Shown piece after piece: positions 1-9,330 of a stretch of 64,000 nt of DNA. Under the pieces are notes generated by a model. The model searched no databases and was not told where the DNA came from. It was given only the letters and a program-made list of their open reading frames with translations. This DNA comes from Candidatus Zixiibacteriota bacterium (GTDB lineage: Bacteria > Zixibacteria > MSB-5A5 > GN15 > JAAZOE01): assembly GCA_036480375.1 (NCBI GenBank), contig JAZGGI010000020.1, positions 1 through 64,000 on the forward strand. Direction: 5' to 3'. How positions within the stretch are numbered: the first letter of the stretch is position 1; each line of letters begins with the position of its first letter. The translations under genes and the position numbers were made by a program.

Positions 1-58
1 ATGCCTCAAGCGCAACTCGGAACTTAAATTCGGCGGAAAAACTTCGTCGCTTTCTCAT
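1..58 (-). mobile_element. IS3-family transposase OrfA, N-terminus only (cut by window edge)
   Basis: Reading the minus strand from the ATG at 58-56 gives MRKRRSFSAEFKFRVALEA before the window ends. This is the characteristic start of IS3-family OrfA (helix-turn-helix DNA-binding subunit), which has basic residues followed by an (Y/F)S.EFK..VALEA motif. A GAGGAG Shine-Dalgarno lies 7-8 nt upstream of the ATG. The rest of the element, including the DDE catalytic OrfB, would lie left of the window. The left end of the element is probably somewhere around 105-130, but I could not identify the terminal repeat because the other end is not visible. Confidence 0.75.
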
Positions 59-292
59 ACTTAAGCTCCTCATAATAATGTCTCATTTCCACCTTAACAC
101 ATTGTCCAAAATCCTGCAACCACCTCTCACTTTCCAATTGTATCGAAATTTTCACACATAAGATATCCCCGTTATTTTTTAAAAATAATAGATAAAGATA
201 CCCTTTGTCACAATCACATATTTAACAAAGATTATGAAAAATAGAAAGTAAAATATTTGTGCTATGCCATTATGAGCATAAGCCGAATTGCC
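59..292. other. Intergenic, probably including the end of the IS element
   Basis: No open reading frame of interest is seen. The part next to the transposase start should hold its promoter and terminal inverted repeat; the rest is AT-rich sequence downstream of the phosphofructokinase gene. No clear intrinsic terminator for that gene was found here. Confidence 0.4.
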
Positions 293-1432
293 CTACGCAA
301 CAACCTCAAACTCTTCCCGCATCTTTTCTAATTTCTCGCGGCTGACGCCTAACGAAACGCTCGTCGATAGCGAGTTGTGGATAAGATAATGATCGAAAGG
401 TACTTTACGGACTTTTCCGGCTACATCGGTCAGAGGAACCGTTGTCAAATTGGAGCCCCGCAGAGCAACCAGTTTGCCGAATTGTCCTTCATTAACGAGC
501 CTGACCGCTTCGCAACCGTAACGGGTTCCCAAAAGCCTGTCGAATGGCGAAGGCGATCCACCCCGGACAAGGTGCCCCAGAATCGTGACACGGGATTCCA
601 GGCGGGTCAGGCCTTCAATCTGGCTGGCGAGTTGATTGGACACGCCTCCGAGCCTGATGGCGTCGGGCGATGTTTCTATCGTTCGGCTGACGACCATCTC
701 GCCGCCTTCCATTTTAGCGCCTTCCCCGATAACGATAATTGAAAAGTTTTTTCCGAGGCGATTGCGTTCTTTGAGTTTGTCGCAGATATTTTCCAAATCA
801 TACGGTATTTCCGGAATCAAAATAATATCGCCGCCGCCGGCCAGACCGGAAGCCAACGCCAGCCACCCAGCGTAACGCCCCATGACCTCGACAACCATCA
901 CCCGATGATGCGACTGCGCCGTGGTATGAATTTTATCGATTGCCTCGGTCGCGGTTATCATGGCCGAATCAAATCCGAACGTCTGGTCGGTGCCGTATAT
1001 ATCATTGTCTATCGTTTTGGGAACGCCCACGACGTCGAGACCCAATTTTGATAGACTCGCCGCCGCCGTCATGGTGCCGTCACCGCCGATGACAATCAGC
1101 GCGTCCAGTCCCAGTTTTTCGTAATTATTGGCCAGTTCCGAGGAGCGATCGAGATAGACATAATCATCTTTTTGAGGAATAGGAAAGTTAAACGGATCGG
1201 CCCGATTGGAAGTTCCCAGTATCGTCCCGCCCTGAGCCAGAATCCCGACCACCGAACTCCGATCCATGGTAATATATTTATCGAGGATAATCCCCTCATA
1301 ACCATCCTTAAACCCGATGACGGACATATTGTAATTATTTATCGCCGTTTTTACGATAGCTCGAATAACAGCGTTAAGACCGGGACAATCGCCGCCTCCG
1401 GTCAGGATTCCAATCCGTGCGCCTTTAGTCAT
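293..1432 (-). CDS. pfkA: 6-phosphofructokinase
   Basis: Phosphorylates fructose 6-phosphate to the 1,6-bisphosphate, the committed step of glycolysis, in the cytoplasm. The 379-residue protein starts with the nucleotide loop ILTGGGDCPGLN (residues 9-20) and carries the family motifs GGDGT (116-120), PKTIDND (138-144, substrate site) and the MGRYAGWLA and PEIPYD segments. In this family glycine at the E. coli 104 position (here G119) goes with ATP use and aspartate with pyrophosphate use; lysine at position 124 (here K139) is usual in pyrophosphate enzymes but also occurs in ATP-using ones of the mixed 'group III' and plant/trypanosome types. The G/K pair therefore suggests an ATP enzyme of that class. 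It is transcribed away from the glucan phosphorylase gene, which supplies hexose phosphates to the same pathway. Confidence 0.93.
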   Translation of the reverse strand: MTKGARIGILTGGGDCPGLNAVIRAIVKTAINNYNMSVIGFKDGYEGIILDKYITMDRSSVVGILAQGGTILGTSNRADPFNFPIPQKDDYVYLDRSSELANNYEKLGLDALIVIGGDGTMTAAASLSKLGLDVVGVPKTIDNDIYGTDQTFGFDSAMITATEAIDKIHTTAQSHHRVMVVEVMGRYAGWLALASGLAGGGDIILIPEIPYDLENICDKLKERNRLGKNFSIIVIGEGAKMEGGEMVVSRTIETSPDAIRLGGVSNQLASQIEGLTRLESRVTILGHLVRGGSPSPFDRLLGTRYGCEAVRLVNEGQFGKLVALRGSNLTTVPLTDVAGKVRKVPFDHYLIHNSLSTSVSLGVSREKLEKMREEFEVVA

Positions 1433-1709
1433 AATAAAAAATACTCCTGTTATTAATACGTTGCCTCAACATTATATTTTTCGGTCGATTATGGCAATTA
1501 AATTAATTGATTGTGCTTGTAAATTCATCCGTCGGCTCGTAATATTTATACTTGTTTTCCAAAATACGGCCGACTAAAGGAAAATAAGGAAAAATTGCCG
1601 GTTTGCCGATATATAATAGGATGAAGGGATTCTGTGGGAAACACTCAAGGGGCTTGGTTATTCGCGCTGGAATTCCGAAACGAATTTAAAAATATTTGGT
1701 GAAAGTCTT

Positions 1710-4286
1710 ATGAAAATAAAACCCATTTTGGTATTGCCGTCTTTACCCAACAAAATATCTCGACTTCTGGAGCTGTCGCAAAACGTATGGTACGCCTGGT
1801 CGCCTAATCTGGTTCGTTTATTCAGGCGTCTCGATCCCGACTGCTGGGCCGATTGCAATCAAAACCCGGTGCAGATGCTGGCTCATGTTTCCCAGGAAAA
1901 ACTGCGCGAAGCCGCCGAAGACGAATCGTTCGTGGCGCATCTAGAGCGCGTTTACGGCGAATTCAACAGTTACATGGCTCAAAAGAAATGGTTCGAGACC
2001 CGTTATCCCGCCTGTAAGGAAGCTCACATTGCTTATTTCTCCTGCGAATACGGACTCGATGTTTCTCTGCCGATATATTCCGGAGGTCTCGGAGTCCTTT
2101 CCGGCGATCATTTAAAATCGGCGTCCGATCTGGGCGTGCCAATAGTCGCTGTGGGATTGTTGTATCGATATGGTTATTTTAAGCAATCGCTCAACGCCGA
2201 TGGCTGGCAAAACGAATCGTATATCGAAAATGACTGGTATAATATGCCGGTTACTCTGGAAAAGGATGACGAAGGCAATCCGATAAAAATACAGGTTGAG
2301 ATTGGCGACTCGCCGGTTTATGCTCAAATCTGGCGAGTACAGGTGGGGCGGGTACCCTTGTATCTGCTCGACGCTAATATTCCGGAAAATCCGACTTTTC
2401 ACCGAGAAATTACTTTCCAGCTTTATAGCGGAGATAAAGATGTTCGTATCCGTCAGGAAATTCTTTTGGGCATCGGAGGTATTCGAGCTCTCGAAGCTCT
2501 TGGATACACGCCCAGCGCCTATCATCTCAATGAAGGCCATTCTATGTTTTTATGCCTCGAACGGGTTCGCCAATTGATGGATAAGGAAAAGCTAACATAC
2601 GATGAAGCCTTCGATGTAGTCTGGTCGACTAATATTTTCACGACCCATACGCCGGTTCCGGCCGGTAATGAGCAATTTGACATAAAGCTGATAGAAAAAT
2701 ACCTGAAACAGATGGCCGTTAAACTCGGCCTGCCTTTCGAAGAACTTCTTGATCTGGGGCGCATACATGCTGGAAATCCAAAAGAGTCGTTTTCCATGAC
2801 CATCGGCGCCTTACACATGTCAGCTTTCGCTAATGGCGTTTCCAAACTGCATGGAAAAATCTCGCGCGGAATGTGGAAAGACGTTTGGAACGGTTTTCCC
2901 GTCAATGACGTTCCGATTACGTCGATTACCAACGGCGTTCATACTTATAGCTGGATCGCCCGCAATATGGGTGAGCTGTACCGCACTTATCTGGGGCCAA
3001 GATATATCGAACAGCCCGAAGATTCCGCCTGCTGGGATAATGTCAATCGCATTCCCGACGGCGAGCTATGGAGATCCCACCATCACAATAAAGAAAAACT
3101 CGTTTTCCTGACTCGTATGCGACTTAGAAAGCAGCTTGAGAATAAGGGCAAATCGCAGCATGAACTGAGACGTACCGAACAGATTCTCAATCCCCATGCT
3201 CTGACAGTTGGATTCGCTCGTCGATTCGCGACATACAAACGCGGATATATGATGTTTTCAGACCTTGAACGACTTCGTAGACTAATCGCCGACACAGATC
3301 GTCCGGTTCAATTTATTTTCGCGGGCAAAGCTCATCCCAAAGATAATCACGGTAAAGAAATCATTAAATCGGTAGTGCATATCGCTCAGCAGGACGAATT
3401 CCGCGATCATATTGTCTTTCTGGAAAATTACGATTTGGATCTAGCTTCACAATTGGTCAGCGGAGTTGATGTCTGGCTTAATACTCCCCGCCGGCCCCAG
3501 GAAGCATCGGGTACGTCCGGTATGAAAGCTGCCCTAAATGGAGCTATCAATCTGTCTATTCTTGACGGATGGTGGGAAGAAGGATATACGCCAAAGACTG
3601 GGTGGGCAATTGGAACCCCGATTGATTATTCTAATCCGGACGAGCAAGATTATATAGAATCTCAAGCTCTCTATGATATTTTAGAACGAGATGTCATTCC
3701 CTTATTCTACAACCGGCGAGATAATCGTGATACCACCAATTTTTCTCAAGATTGGGTTGATATGATGAAACATTCAATAATAATGGGCGGCAAAGATTTT
3801 TCATCGCATCGGATGGTCAAGGAATATACCGAAAAATTCTATATCCCCGCCGTTCAAGCCCATCAGGATCTGGTGTCGGATAATTATAAACAATCCCATT
3901 CAATTACCGAATGGCGTCAGAGAGTCTCTCGTGATTGGAGTAAAGTAAGCGTCGATAGCATCGAGCTGCCTAATACCAATAGTTCTTCAAAAGTCGGGCA
4001 GACTATGCTCGTTAATATTCGGATCTTTTTGGGTGATCTGTCTCCGGAAGACGTCAAAGTTGAAGTCGTACGCGGCAATCTTAATGCTCAGGACCAATTG
4101 CTCAACACCGAAAAATTCACGGCGACACTGGATCACAGCGAAAAGGACGGGCATCATGTTTTTCATGTCGATATGGTTCACACCAAATCGGGACGGATGG
4201 GTATCACGGCCAAGATTATCCCCAATAATAATCAGCACCTGATAAAACATCATCCCCGTTTGGTAGCCTGGCATGGAGGGAATTAA
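1710..4286 (+). CDS. glgP: Alpha-glucan (glycogen/maltodextrin) phosphorylase, GT35
   Basis: Releases glucose 1-phosphate from alpha-1,4-glucans using inorganic phosphate and a pyridoxal-phosphate cofactor. The 858 residues match the bacterial/archaeal short alpha-glucan phosphorylase subfamily: an N-terminal segment with NVWYAWSPN, then FSCEYGLD and YSGGLGVLSGDHLKSASDLG, and the C-terminal catalytic motif EASGTSGMKAALNG in which K606 should bind the cofactor, followed by LDGWWEEGY. The last ~130 residues form an extra C-terminal region typical of this subfamily. The start is the ATG preceded by GGTGAAAG. It is divergent from pfkA, across a 277-bp gap that should hold both promoters; together they suggest glycogen breakdown feeding glycolysis. 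Confidence 0.93.
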   Translation: MKIKPILVLPSLPNKISRLLELSQNVWYAWSPNLVRLFRRLDPDCWADCNQNPVQMLAHVSQEKLREAAEDESFVAHLERVYGEFNSYMAQKKWFETRYPACKEAHIAYFSCEYGLDVSLPIYSGGLGVLSGDHLKSASDLGVPIVAVGLLYRYGYFKQSLNADGWQNESYIENDWYNMPVTLEKDDEGNPIKIQVEIGDSPVYAQIWRVQVGRVPLYLLDANIPENPTFHREITFQLYSGDKDVRIRQEILLGIGGIRALEALGYTPSAYHLNEGHSMFLCLERVRQLMDKEKLTYDEAFDVVWSTNIFTTHTPVPAGNEQFDIKLIEKYLKQMAVKLGLPFEELLDLGRIHAGNPKESFSMTIGALHMSAFANGVSKLHGKISRGMWKDVWNGFPVNDVPITSITNGVHTYSWIARNMGELYRTYLGPRYIEQPEDSACWDNVNRIPDGELWRSHHHNKEKLVFLTRMRLRKQLENKGKSQHELRRTEQILNPHALTVGFARRFATYKRGYMMFSDLERLRRLIADTDRPVQFIFAGKAHPKDNHGKEIIKSVVHIAQQDEFRDHIVFLENYDLDLASQLVSGVDVWLNTPRRPQEASGTSGMKAALNGAINLSILDGWWEEGYTPKTGWAIGTPIDYSNPDEQDYIESQALYDILERDVIPLFYNRRDNRDTTNFSQDWVDMMKHSIIMGGKDFSSHRMVKEYTEKFYIPAVQAHQDLVSDNYKQSHSITEWRQRVSRDWSKVSVDSIELPNTNSSSKVGQTMLVNIRIFLGDLSPEDVKVEVVRGNLNAQDQLLNTEKFTATLDHSEKDGHHVFHVDMVHTKSGRMGITAKIIPNNNQHLIKHHPRLVAWHGGN

Positions 4287-4434
4287 AGATCAACGCTTCA
4301 TTTTCGTCCGGCATGCAACGATCAGAGGAAAACTAACATCTAAGTTATAACCGGACGATCAGGGTCGATTTTACGGGCTGCATCTTTTCTTCAACAATTG
4401 AGATCAATTTCTTGCGGAGATAATCACAAATAGC

Positions 4435-4462
4435 TTGGAAAAATTGATTTTGTGTATATATT
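4435..4462 (+). promoter_or_regulatory. Possible sigma-70-type promoter for the M6 protease gene
   Basis: TTGGAA (4435-4440) and TATATT (4457-4462) are separated by 16 bp and lie about 50 bp upstream of the start codon. This is a match by eye only; promoter sequences in this lineage are not well known. Confidence 0.3.
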
Positions 4463-4509
4463 GTGGTTGTCGAACCACAGATTTTTAATACTTACCGTAG
4501 GAACAACTG

Positions 4510-6777
4510 ATGAGAAAACTATTTTGTCTTTCCGGATTGTTAACCCTCCTCATTTTAATTACTACCGCCGCGGCGCAGGATTATGGCAATGCCATTATCT
4601 ATGATATGCCGCAGGAACAAATTGACAGGATATTTAAGATTCCACCGGGCTCAGAGCTAACTCCTGAAAAATTAAAATCAATTACCGATTATCGCTTTAC
4701 CGGCGATAATGTCCGAATTCTGGCAATCCCCCTCGAATGGGATAGTAGGCCAAGAACAGTAACACGAGAAACTCTTGATAGCCTGCTCTTTTCCCGCAAT
4801 GTATTCCCCGGAGGATCGGTCGCCGATTATTATTATGAAGTCTCATACGGTCGAGTGGAAGTAACCGGAGACGTCCTGGATTGGTACGAAGCGGAGAACT
4901 ACACCGGAGAAAACTGGTTCGGGTTTAATGATGTTCTCTATGACTTGAACTCGGTCGTGGATTATTCGCAGTATGATGGCGACGATGACGGCGTAGTTGA
5001 TGTGATTGTTTTCATTCGCGCCGGTACCGGACAGGAAGACACTCGTGATCCCGAAGACATTTGGTCTTTCGCTATTACCTATGGGGGTAATGGCTTGGGT
5101 CCCTTTGACGGTGTGCGCGTCAAGAAATGGAATACTTCGCCGGAATTATTTCCACTGCGCTGGCCTGAAAATCCAACTCTTTTTTCCGGTGAAAAAGTAC
5201 TTAACAGTATTCGTGTTTTCTGTCATGAAATTGGCCATAGTATTGGACTGCCGGATTTGTATGATTATGACGACAAGTTGCTTGAATCATCATTTTATAC
5301 ACCCAACGACAACAACGATCACCCGCTTTATGACTGGTGCACGATGGGCTACGGAGGTTACGGCTTATTTTCGATTCGCTCGAGGAATCCTGCCCACCTT
5401 TGCGGATGGAGTAAAAAGGCGCTGGGTTGGATTGAACCGGTTGTGTTAATGGGAGAATATGAACAGGTGGTGATGAATCCAATCACCGTCAGTGGTCAGA
5501 ACTCTCTTTTTATGGTGCCGATTAATCCTCTCGAAGGTGAATATTTTCTTCTCGAATATAGAAGCAATCATCCCGACGCCAAATTCGATGATACCGATTC
5601 TGATTTCAGTTGTTATTTCTGGCCGGATTTAACTTTTGGGGCCGACCCCAAGGATGAGGGACTTCTTATAACTCACGTTCACGATTCATTGCCGTCGGGC
5701 AGTTATCGAATGAATAACGGCACCCCGACTTATCCGCATTATACTGTTATTGTCGAAGACGCCGGATATAATCCGGCCATGGATTATACGAATAATCCCG
5801 ATAGTCGAGTTTCCGACAGCGCGGAATGGTGGTATCCGTATGAATCCCGCAAGTCCGCTCTGTTCACTCCCGATGTTCCGGGTAAGATCGAATTTTCGCC
5901 GACAACAACCCCTTCCAGTGACGGTTATTATGACCCTACCGGTATCGTTATCAGGGTTGACTACATGGATGAGGATCAGCTTATCGCTTACGTTTATAAT
6001 CCGTACATCGATAGCGATCTGGATGGAATGCAGGATCCCATTGATAATTGCCCCAATACCTTTAACCCCTATCAGGCCAATTGGGATGACGATGAGTTTG
6101 GAAATGCTTGTGATAATTGTCCCCAGGTAGATAATCCCGATCAAACCGATTCTGACCTGGACGGTACCGGAGACGAATGTGATATTTGTCCGGAATATGA
6201 TGATAATATTGATGCCGATGCCGACGGCGCTCCCGATGGATGTGATATTTGCCCCGGATTTAATGATTTCGAGGACAACGACCACGACAACATTCCCGAC
6301 AGTTGTGATAATTGCCCCCAGGTAGATAATCCCGATCAAACCGATACTGACCTGGACGGTACCGGAGATGATTGTGATAAATGCCCGGGATCTGATGATG
6401 AAATCGATGCCGATGCCGACGGCGCTCCCGATGGATGTGATATTTGCCCCGGATTTAATGATTTCGAGGACAATGACCATGATAACATTCCCGACAGTTG
6501 TGATAATTGCCCCGGAGTTTACAATCCGGATCAGGATGACTCCGACGGTGATAATATCGGCGATGTTTGTGATTATATTTGCGGCGACGCCAATGGCGAT
6601 AGAGATACAAATGTCGGTGATGCCGTTTTTGTGATAAATTTTGTATTCAAAGGCGGACCTACTCCCATCCCGCTTGAGGGTGGGGACGCCAATTGCGATG
6701 GTAATACCGACGTCGGTGATGCTGTTTATGTTATAAATCATGTATTCAAAGACGGACCGGCGGCCTGCTGTCCTTAG
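4510..6777 (+). CDS. Secreted M6-type metalloprotease with thrombospondin-3 and dockerin-like repeats
   Basis: Probably an exported zinc protease. A signal peptide (residues 1-22, cleaved after AAA) precedes an M6-family (immune-inhibitor-A-like) catalytic domain with the zinc motif HEIGHSIGLPD (H239, E240, H243, D249). From about residue 500 the protein turns into acidic DxDxDG calcium-binding thrombospondin type 3 repeats with paired cysteines (CDNCP, CDICP). In the DNA these form a nearly identical 195-bp tandem unit (starts 6111, 6306, and a partial third at 6501). The last ~65 residues are two dockerin-like EF-hand modules (GDANGD..VGDAV.VIN..FK). The modular plan resembles secreted proteins of Zixibacteria-like genomes. 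The next gene ends in the same module, so both may be anchored or sorted alike; that role is inference. Confidence 0.85.
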   Translation: MRKLFCLSGLLTLLILITTAAAQDYGNAIIYDMPQEQIDRIFKIPPGSELTPEKLKSITDYRFTGDNVRILAIPLEWDSRPRTVTRETLDSLLFSRNVFPGGSVADYYYEVSYGRVEVTGDVLDWYEAENYTGENWFGFNDVLYDLNSVVDYSQYDGDDDGVVDVIVFIRAGTGQEDTRDPEDIWSFAITYGGNGLGPFDGVRVKKWNTSPELFPLRWPENPTLFSGEKVLNSIRVFCHEIGHSIGLPDLYDYDDKLLESSFYTPNDNNDHPLYDWCTMGYGGYGLFSIRSRNPAHLCGWSKKALGWIEPVVLMGEYEQVVMNPITVSGQNSLFMVPINPLEGEYFLLEYRSNHPDAKFDDTDSDFSCYFWPDLTFGADPKDEGLLITHVHDSLPSGSYRMNNGTPTYPHYTVIVEDAGYNPAMDYTNNPDSRVSDSAEWWYPYESRKSALFTPDVPGKIEFSPTTTPSSDGYYDPTGIVIRVDYMDEDQLIAYVYNPYIDSDLDGMQDPIDNCPNTFNPYQANWDDDEFGNACDNCPQVDNPDQTDSDLDGTGDECDICPEYDDNIDADADGAPDGCDICPGFNDFEDNDHDNIPDSCDNCPQVDNPDQTDTDLDGTGDDCDKCPGSDDEIDADADGAPDGCDICPGFNDFEDNDHDNIPDSCDNCPGVYNPDQDDSDGDNIGDVCDYICGDANGDRDTNVGDAVFVINFVFKGGPTPIPLEGGDANCDGNTDVGDAVYVINHVFKDGPAACCP
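6111..6560 (+). repeat. 195-bp tandem coding repeat (thrombospondin-3 units)
   Basis: Two nearly identical 195-bp units start at 6111 and 6306, with a partial third from 6501. They encode calcium-binding Asp-rich repeats within the M6 protease gene. The DNA is more alike than protein selection needs, which suggests recent duplication or gene conversion. Confidence 0.8.
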
Positions 6778-6801
6778 TCCTTATCCAATAAACTTTTTTT
6801 T

Positions 6802-6824
6802 ACCGGGCGTTTTTAACGCCCGGT
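6802..6824. other. Perfect hairpin downstream of the M6 protease gene
   Basis: ACCGGGCGTT and AACGCCCGGT form a 10-bp perfect stem with a 3-nt loop. No T-run follows on the plus strand (a T-run precedes it), so it is not a standard intrinsic terminator for the upstream gene, although it could protect the 3' end or work with other factors. Confidence 0.6.
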
Positions 6825-6942
6825 ATGACGCAAAAAAGGATTGCGTAATTAGCCTAAATCTGTTATTTTAATTCAGGCAAAGAAATAGCCGCGCCTTAAA
6901 ATATAAATTGGCGTTGCCTTAATCTTGATCCGGGGGTGTGCC

Positions 6943-9012
6943 ATGCAGAGACCTTATCTAATTCTGGCTTTAATGTTATCCTTAATATTATCCAATATAA
7001 TTCAAGCCGAAAATGTGATCGAACATCAATATGTCGGCAGTACTTTATGGAATAATACTTATCGAATCGCGACGCAGGATAATTTGGCGTTTATGACAAT
7101 GAAATATGGAATCACAATTTTGGATATCAGTGACCCGACGCGTCCTGAGTTTATCTCCAAAATTTTTACTACCGGTGAGCGCCGCACCAGTGCCTATGTT
7201 TTCCCAAACGGTGATTATTTATATTCGGCGGGGGCCGCCAATAGCATATATATATACGATATTTCCAATCCATATGAGCCAACCGAAGCCGGTGTTATCC
7301 CAACGGAAAGGCGCATTCTTGATTTTGCACGGGAGGGCAAATACTTGTATGTCTGCGGGGAATACCGTGAATTTTATATCTTTGATATTTCAGAGCCCGC
7401 GCAGCCTGTATTGGTATCCAATACCAGTCACTGCTGCGGAGGAAGAACCGTTGCGATATCGGTGTCTGGAAACACGGCCTGTTTGGCCAATTATGAGGAT
7501 AAAAACTTGGAAATTATTGACATTACCAATCCGACTGCTCCGCAATCAAAATCAAGTTGTGAAATCTCTGCCCGTGACGTATTCATGGTTGGAAAATTGG
7601 CCTATTTGGCCACAGGAAGCAATGGGTTGATTATTCTTGATCTGACCGATCCCGCCCATCCCGTTGAAATTGGAAAATTCGATATATTCGATGAACATTT
7701 ATGGGCCAGGAGAGTATATGTGAGCGGAAATTATGCTTATATCGTCCATGGCAATAGAGATGGCTATACGATTGTCGATATAAGTGATCCCACGAATCCA
7801 TTTCTTGTCGTTCAAGAGACTAAAGATTTTTACGCGACTGATTTTTTGGTTAAAGATGATTTGCTTTTGATTACTGATAATGTTAAGGGGTTGAAAATTG
7901 TTGAAGCCTCCGCGCTCGAACAATTTAATATAATTGGGGAATATAAAACCAGTTCAGGAGTCCAAAAAATCGACATCCGCGATAATATGGCGTACGCTGC
8001 GACTGATGAAGGGCATTTTTATTGTGTTGATATCTCCGCGCCGGATAATCCGCTGGTAGTAGGGGAGGTCCTTTCCGACGGTATCCAAAAATACGGTAAT
8101 GATGTATTAATTCACGGGGATTATGCCTATGTTTTACAGGGTTCCACTCTTGATATAATAGATGTATCAAATTCATCCGATCCAAATTTGATATCGAGCG
8201 TTAAATATGATTGGTTTGGATATAAGATGACAATATCGGACGATTTGCTTTATATCATAGCGGTGTTCAGCGGGATGCAGGTTATTGATATTTCCGACCC
8301 TCTTTCTCCGGTAGTAATTGGTGAATACTCTAATAACTCACATATACGTGGAATTGAAGTTACTGGCAGCATCGCCTATCTTGGAGAACAGCATGGCATG
8401 CACATCGTCGATATAGCCAATCCTTACAATCCCGTGAAAATCGGAATGTATGATAATCGGAATACCGATGTTAGAGGGATTAAGGTCGTGGGGGACCGGG
8501 CGTATATTACGCATCAGCACGCGAATCTTGAAATTCTCGATATATCCGACTATCAAAACATTCAAGTCGTGAGCACCATTGACGGAAACGGCAATGATGT
8601 TTCACGCGTTTTTCAAGTAGGTGATTATATTTTTGTCGGTGAAGAATATTCGGTCGATGTTTATGATATTTTTATTGAATCGGAACCCCTGGTTATATCT
8701 CAATTTTCAACTCTGGGCGGGGATATGGAGGATTTGGAAATAATTGGGAATTATCTGTATGGAGCCGCGAGCAGCGGATTTATAATTATGTCCGCCACGA
8801 TTGATCAAGCCGAATATGGCGATGTGGATAATTCCGGTTCAATAAATGTCGGCGATGCGGTCTGTCTAATAAATTATATATTCAAAGACGGCTCGCCGCC
8901 CTCACCTGTTCGAGCCGGTGATTCCAATGGCGATAGACATATCGATGTAGGCGATGTCGTCTACCTGATAAATCATATTTTCAAGAATGGACCCCCACCA
9001 GTCGTGTACTAA
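6943..9012 (+). CDS. Secreted LVIVD beta-propeller protein with dockerin-like C-terminus
   Basis: An exported protein of 689 residues. A signal peptide (roughly 1-23, ending IIQA) is followed by about a dozen repeats of the form (L/I)xIxDISDPxxPxxV, the LVIVD repeat that builds extracellular beta-propellers. The C-terminus carries two EF-hand, dockerin-like modules (GDVDNSGSINVGDAVCLIN... and GDSNGDRHIDVGDVVYLIN...) like those ending the previous gene. The start is the ATG at 6943, which lies downstream of GGGGGTG and begins the hydrophobic leader; an in-frame TTG at 6925 would only add six residues. Binding partner and substrate are unknown. The gene follows the M6 protease gene on the same strand with a 165-bp gap. 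Confidence 0.8.
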   Translation: MQRPYLILALMLSLILSNIIQAENVIEHQYVGSTLWNNTYRIATQDNLAFMTMKYGITILDISDPTRPEFISKIFTTGERRTSAYVFPNGDYLYSAGAANSIYIYDISNPYEPTEAGVIPTERRILDFAREGKYLYVCGEYREFYIFDISEPAQPVLVSNTSHCCGGRTVAISVSGNTACLANYEDKNLEIIDITNPTAPQSKSSCEISARDVFMVGKLAYLATGSNGLIILDLTDPAHPVEIGKFDIFDEHLWARRVYVSGNYAYIVHGNRDGYTIVDISDPTNPFLVVQETKDFYATDFLVKDDLLLITDNVKGLKIVEASALEQFNIIGEYKTSSGVQKIDIRDNMAYAATDEGHFYCVDISAPDNPLVVGEVLSDGIQKYGNDVLIHGDYAYVLQGSTLDIIDVSNSSDPNLISSVKYDWFGYKMTISDDLLYIIAVFSGMQVIDISDPLSPVVIGEYSNNSHIRGIEVTGSIAYLGEQHGMHIVDIANPYNPVKIGMYDNRNTDVRGIKVVGDRAYITHQHANLEILDISDYQNIQVVSTIDGNGNDVSRVFQVGDYIFVGEEYSVDVYDIFIESEPLVISQFSTLGGDMEDLEIIGNYLYGAASSGFIIMSATIDQAEYGDVDNSGSINVGDAVCLINYIFKDGSPPSPVRAGDSNGDRHIDVGDVVYLINHIFKNGPPPVVY

Positions 9013-9078
9013 TGGGAGAGAAATAGATTTTATTTTGAAACCCGAATAATAGAATTTGAAATCCTTATTTGGTAAAAA

Positions 9079-9104
9079 AAAGGCGGGCTGCAGGGCTCGC
9101 CTTT
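9079..9104 (+). terminator. Likely intrinsic terminator after the LVIVD gene
   Basis: AAAGGCGGGC and GCTCGCCTTT pair over 10 bp (one G-T wobble) around a 6-nt loop, with a short T-rich continuation. It lies 66 bp beyond the stop codon. Confidence 0.6.
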
Positions 9105-9330
9105 CCTATAACTAAGGGTATTTAGACGTCTTAAAAAAACCTCAGTAATATATTCCTCACTGTATATTACGAGTATGAGACAAATTTGTTCGCTCTTTCA
9201 TGCATTTTTTTTCATATTTCTTCATGTTTATCGTATTTTTTAACTGAAAAATCCACACGATGGCAAAAACCTTTGAATCTTTTTATTGTTATTCTTATCT
9301 AAAGGGTTAATTGATACTAAGGAGGTTGTC

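Noticed and set aside
376-384. Perfect DnaA box TGTGGATAA
   Set aside because: Lies within the pfkA coding sequence; taken as coincidence.
5686-6741. 351-codon open frame on the minus strand
   Set aside because: It is the shadow of the thrombospondin-3/dockerin-like repeats of the M6 protease gene; its translated text is repetitive and Ile-rich without a family.
6802-6824. Hairpin as intrinsic terminator
   Set aside because: No T-run follows on the plus strand.
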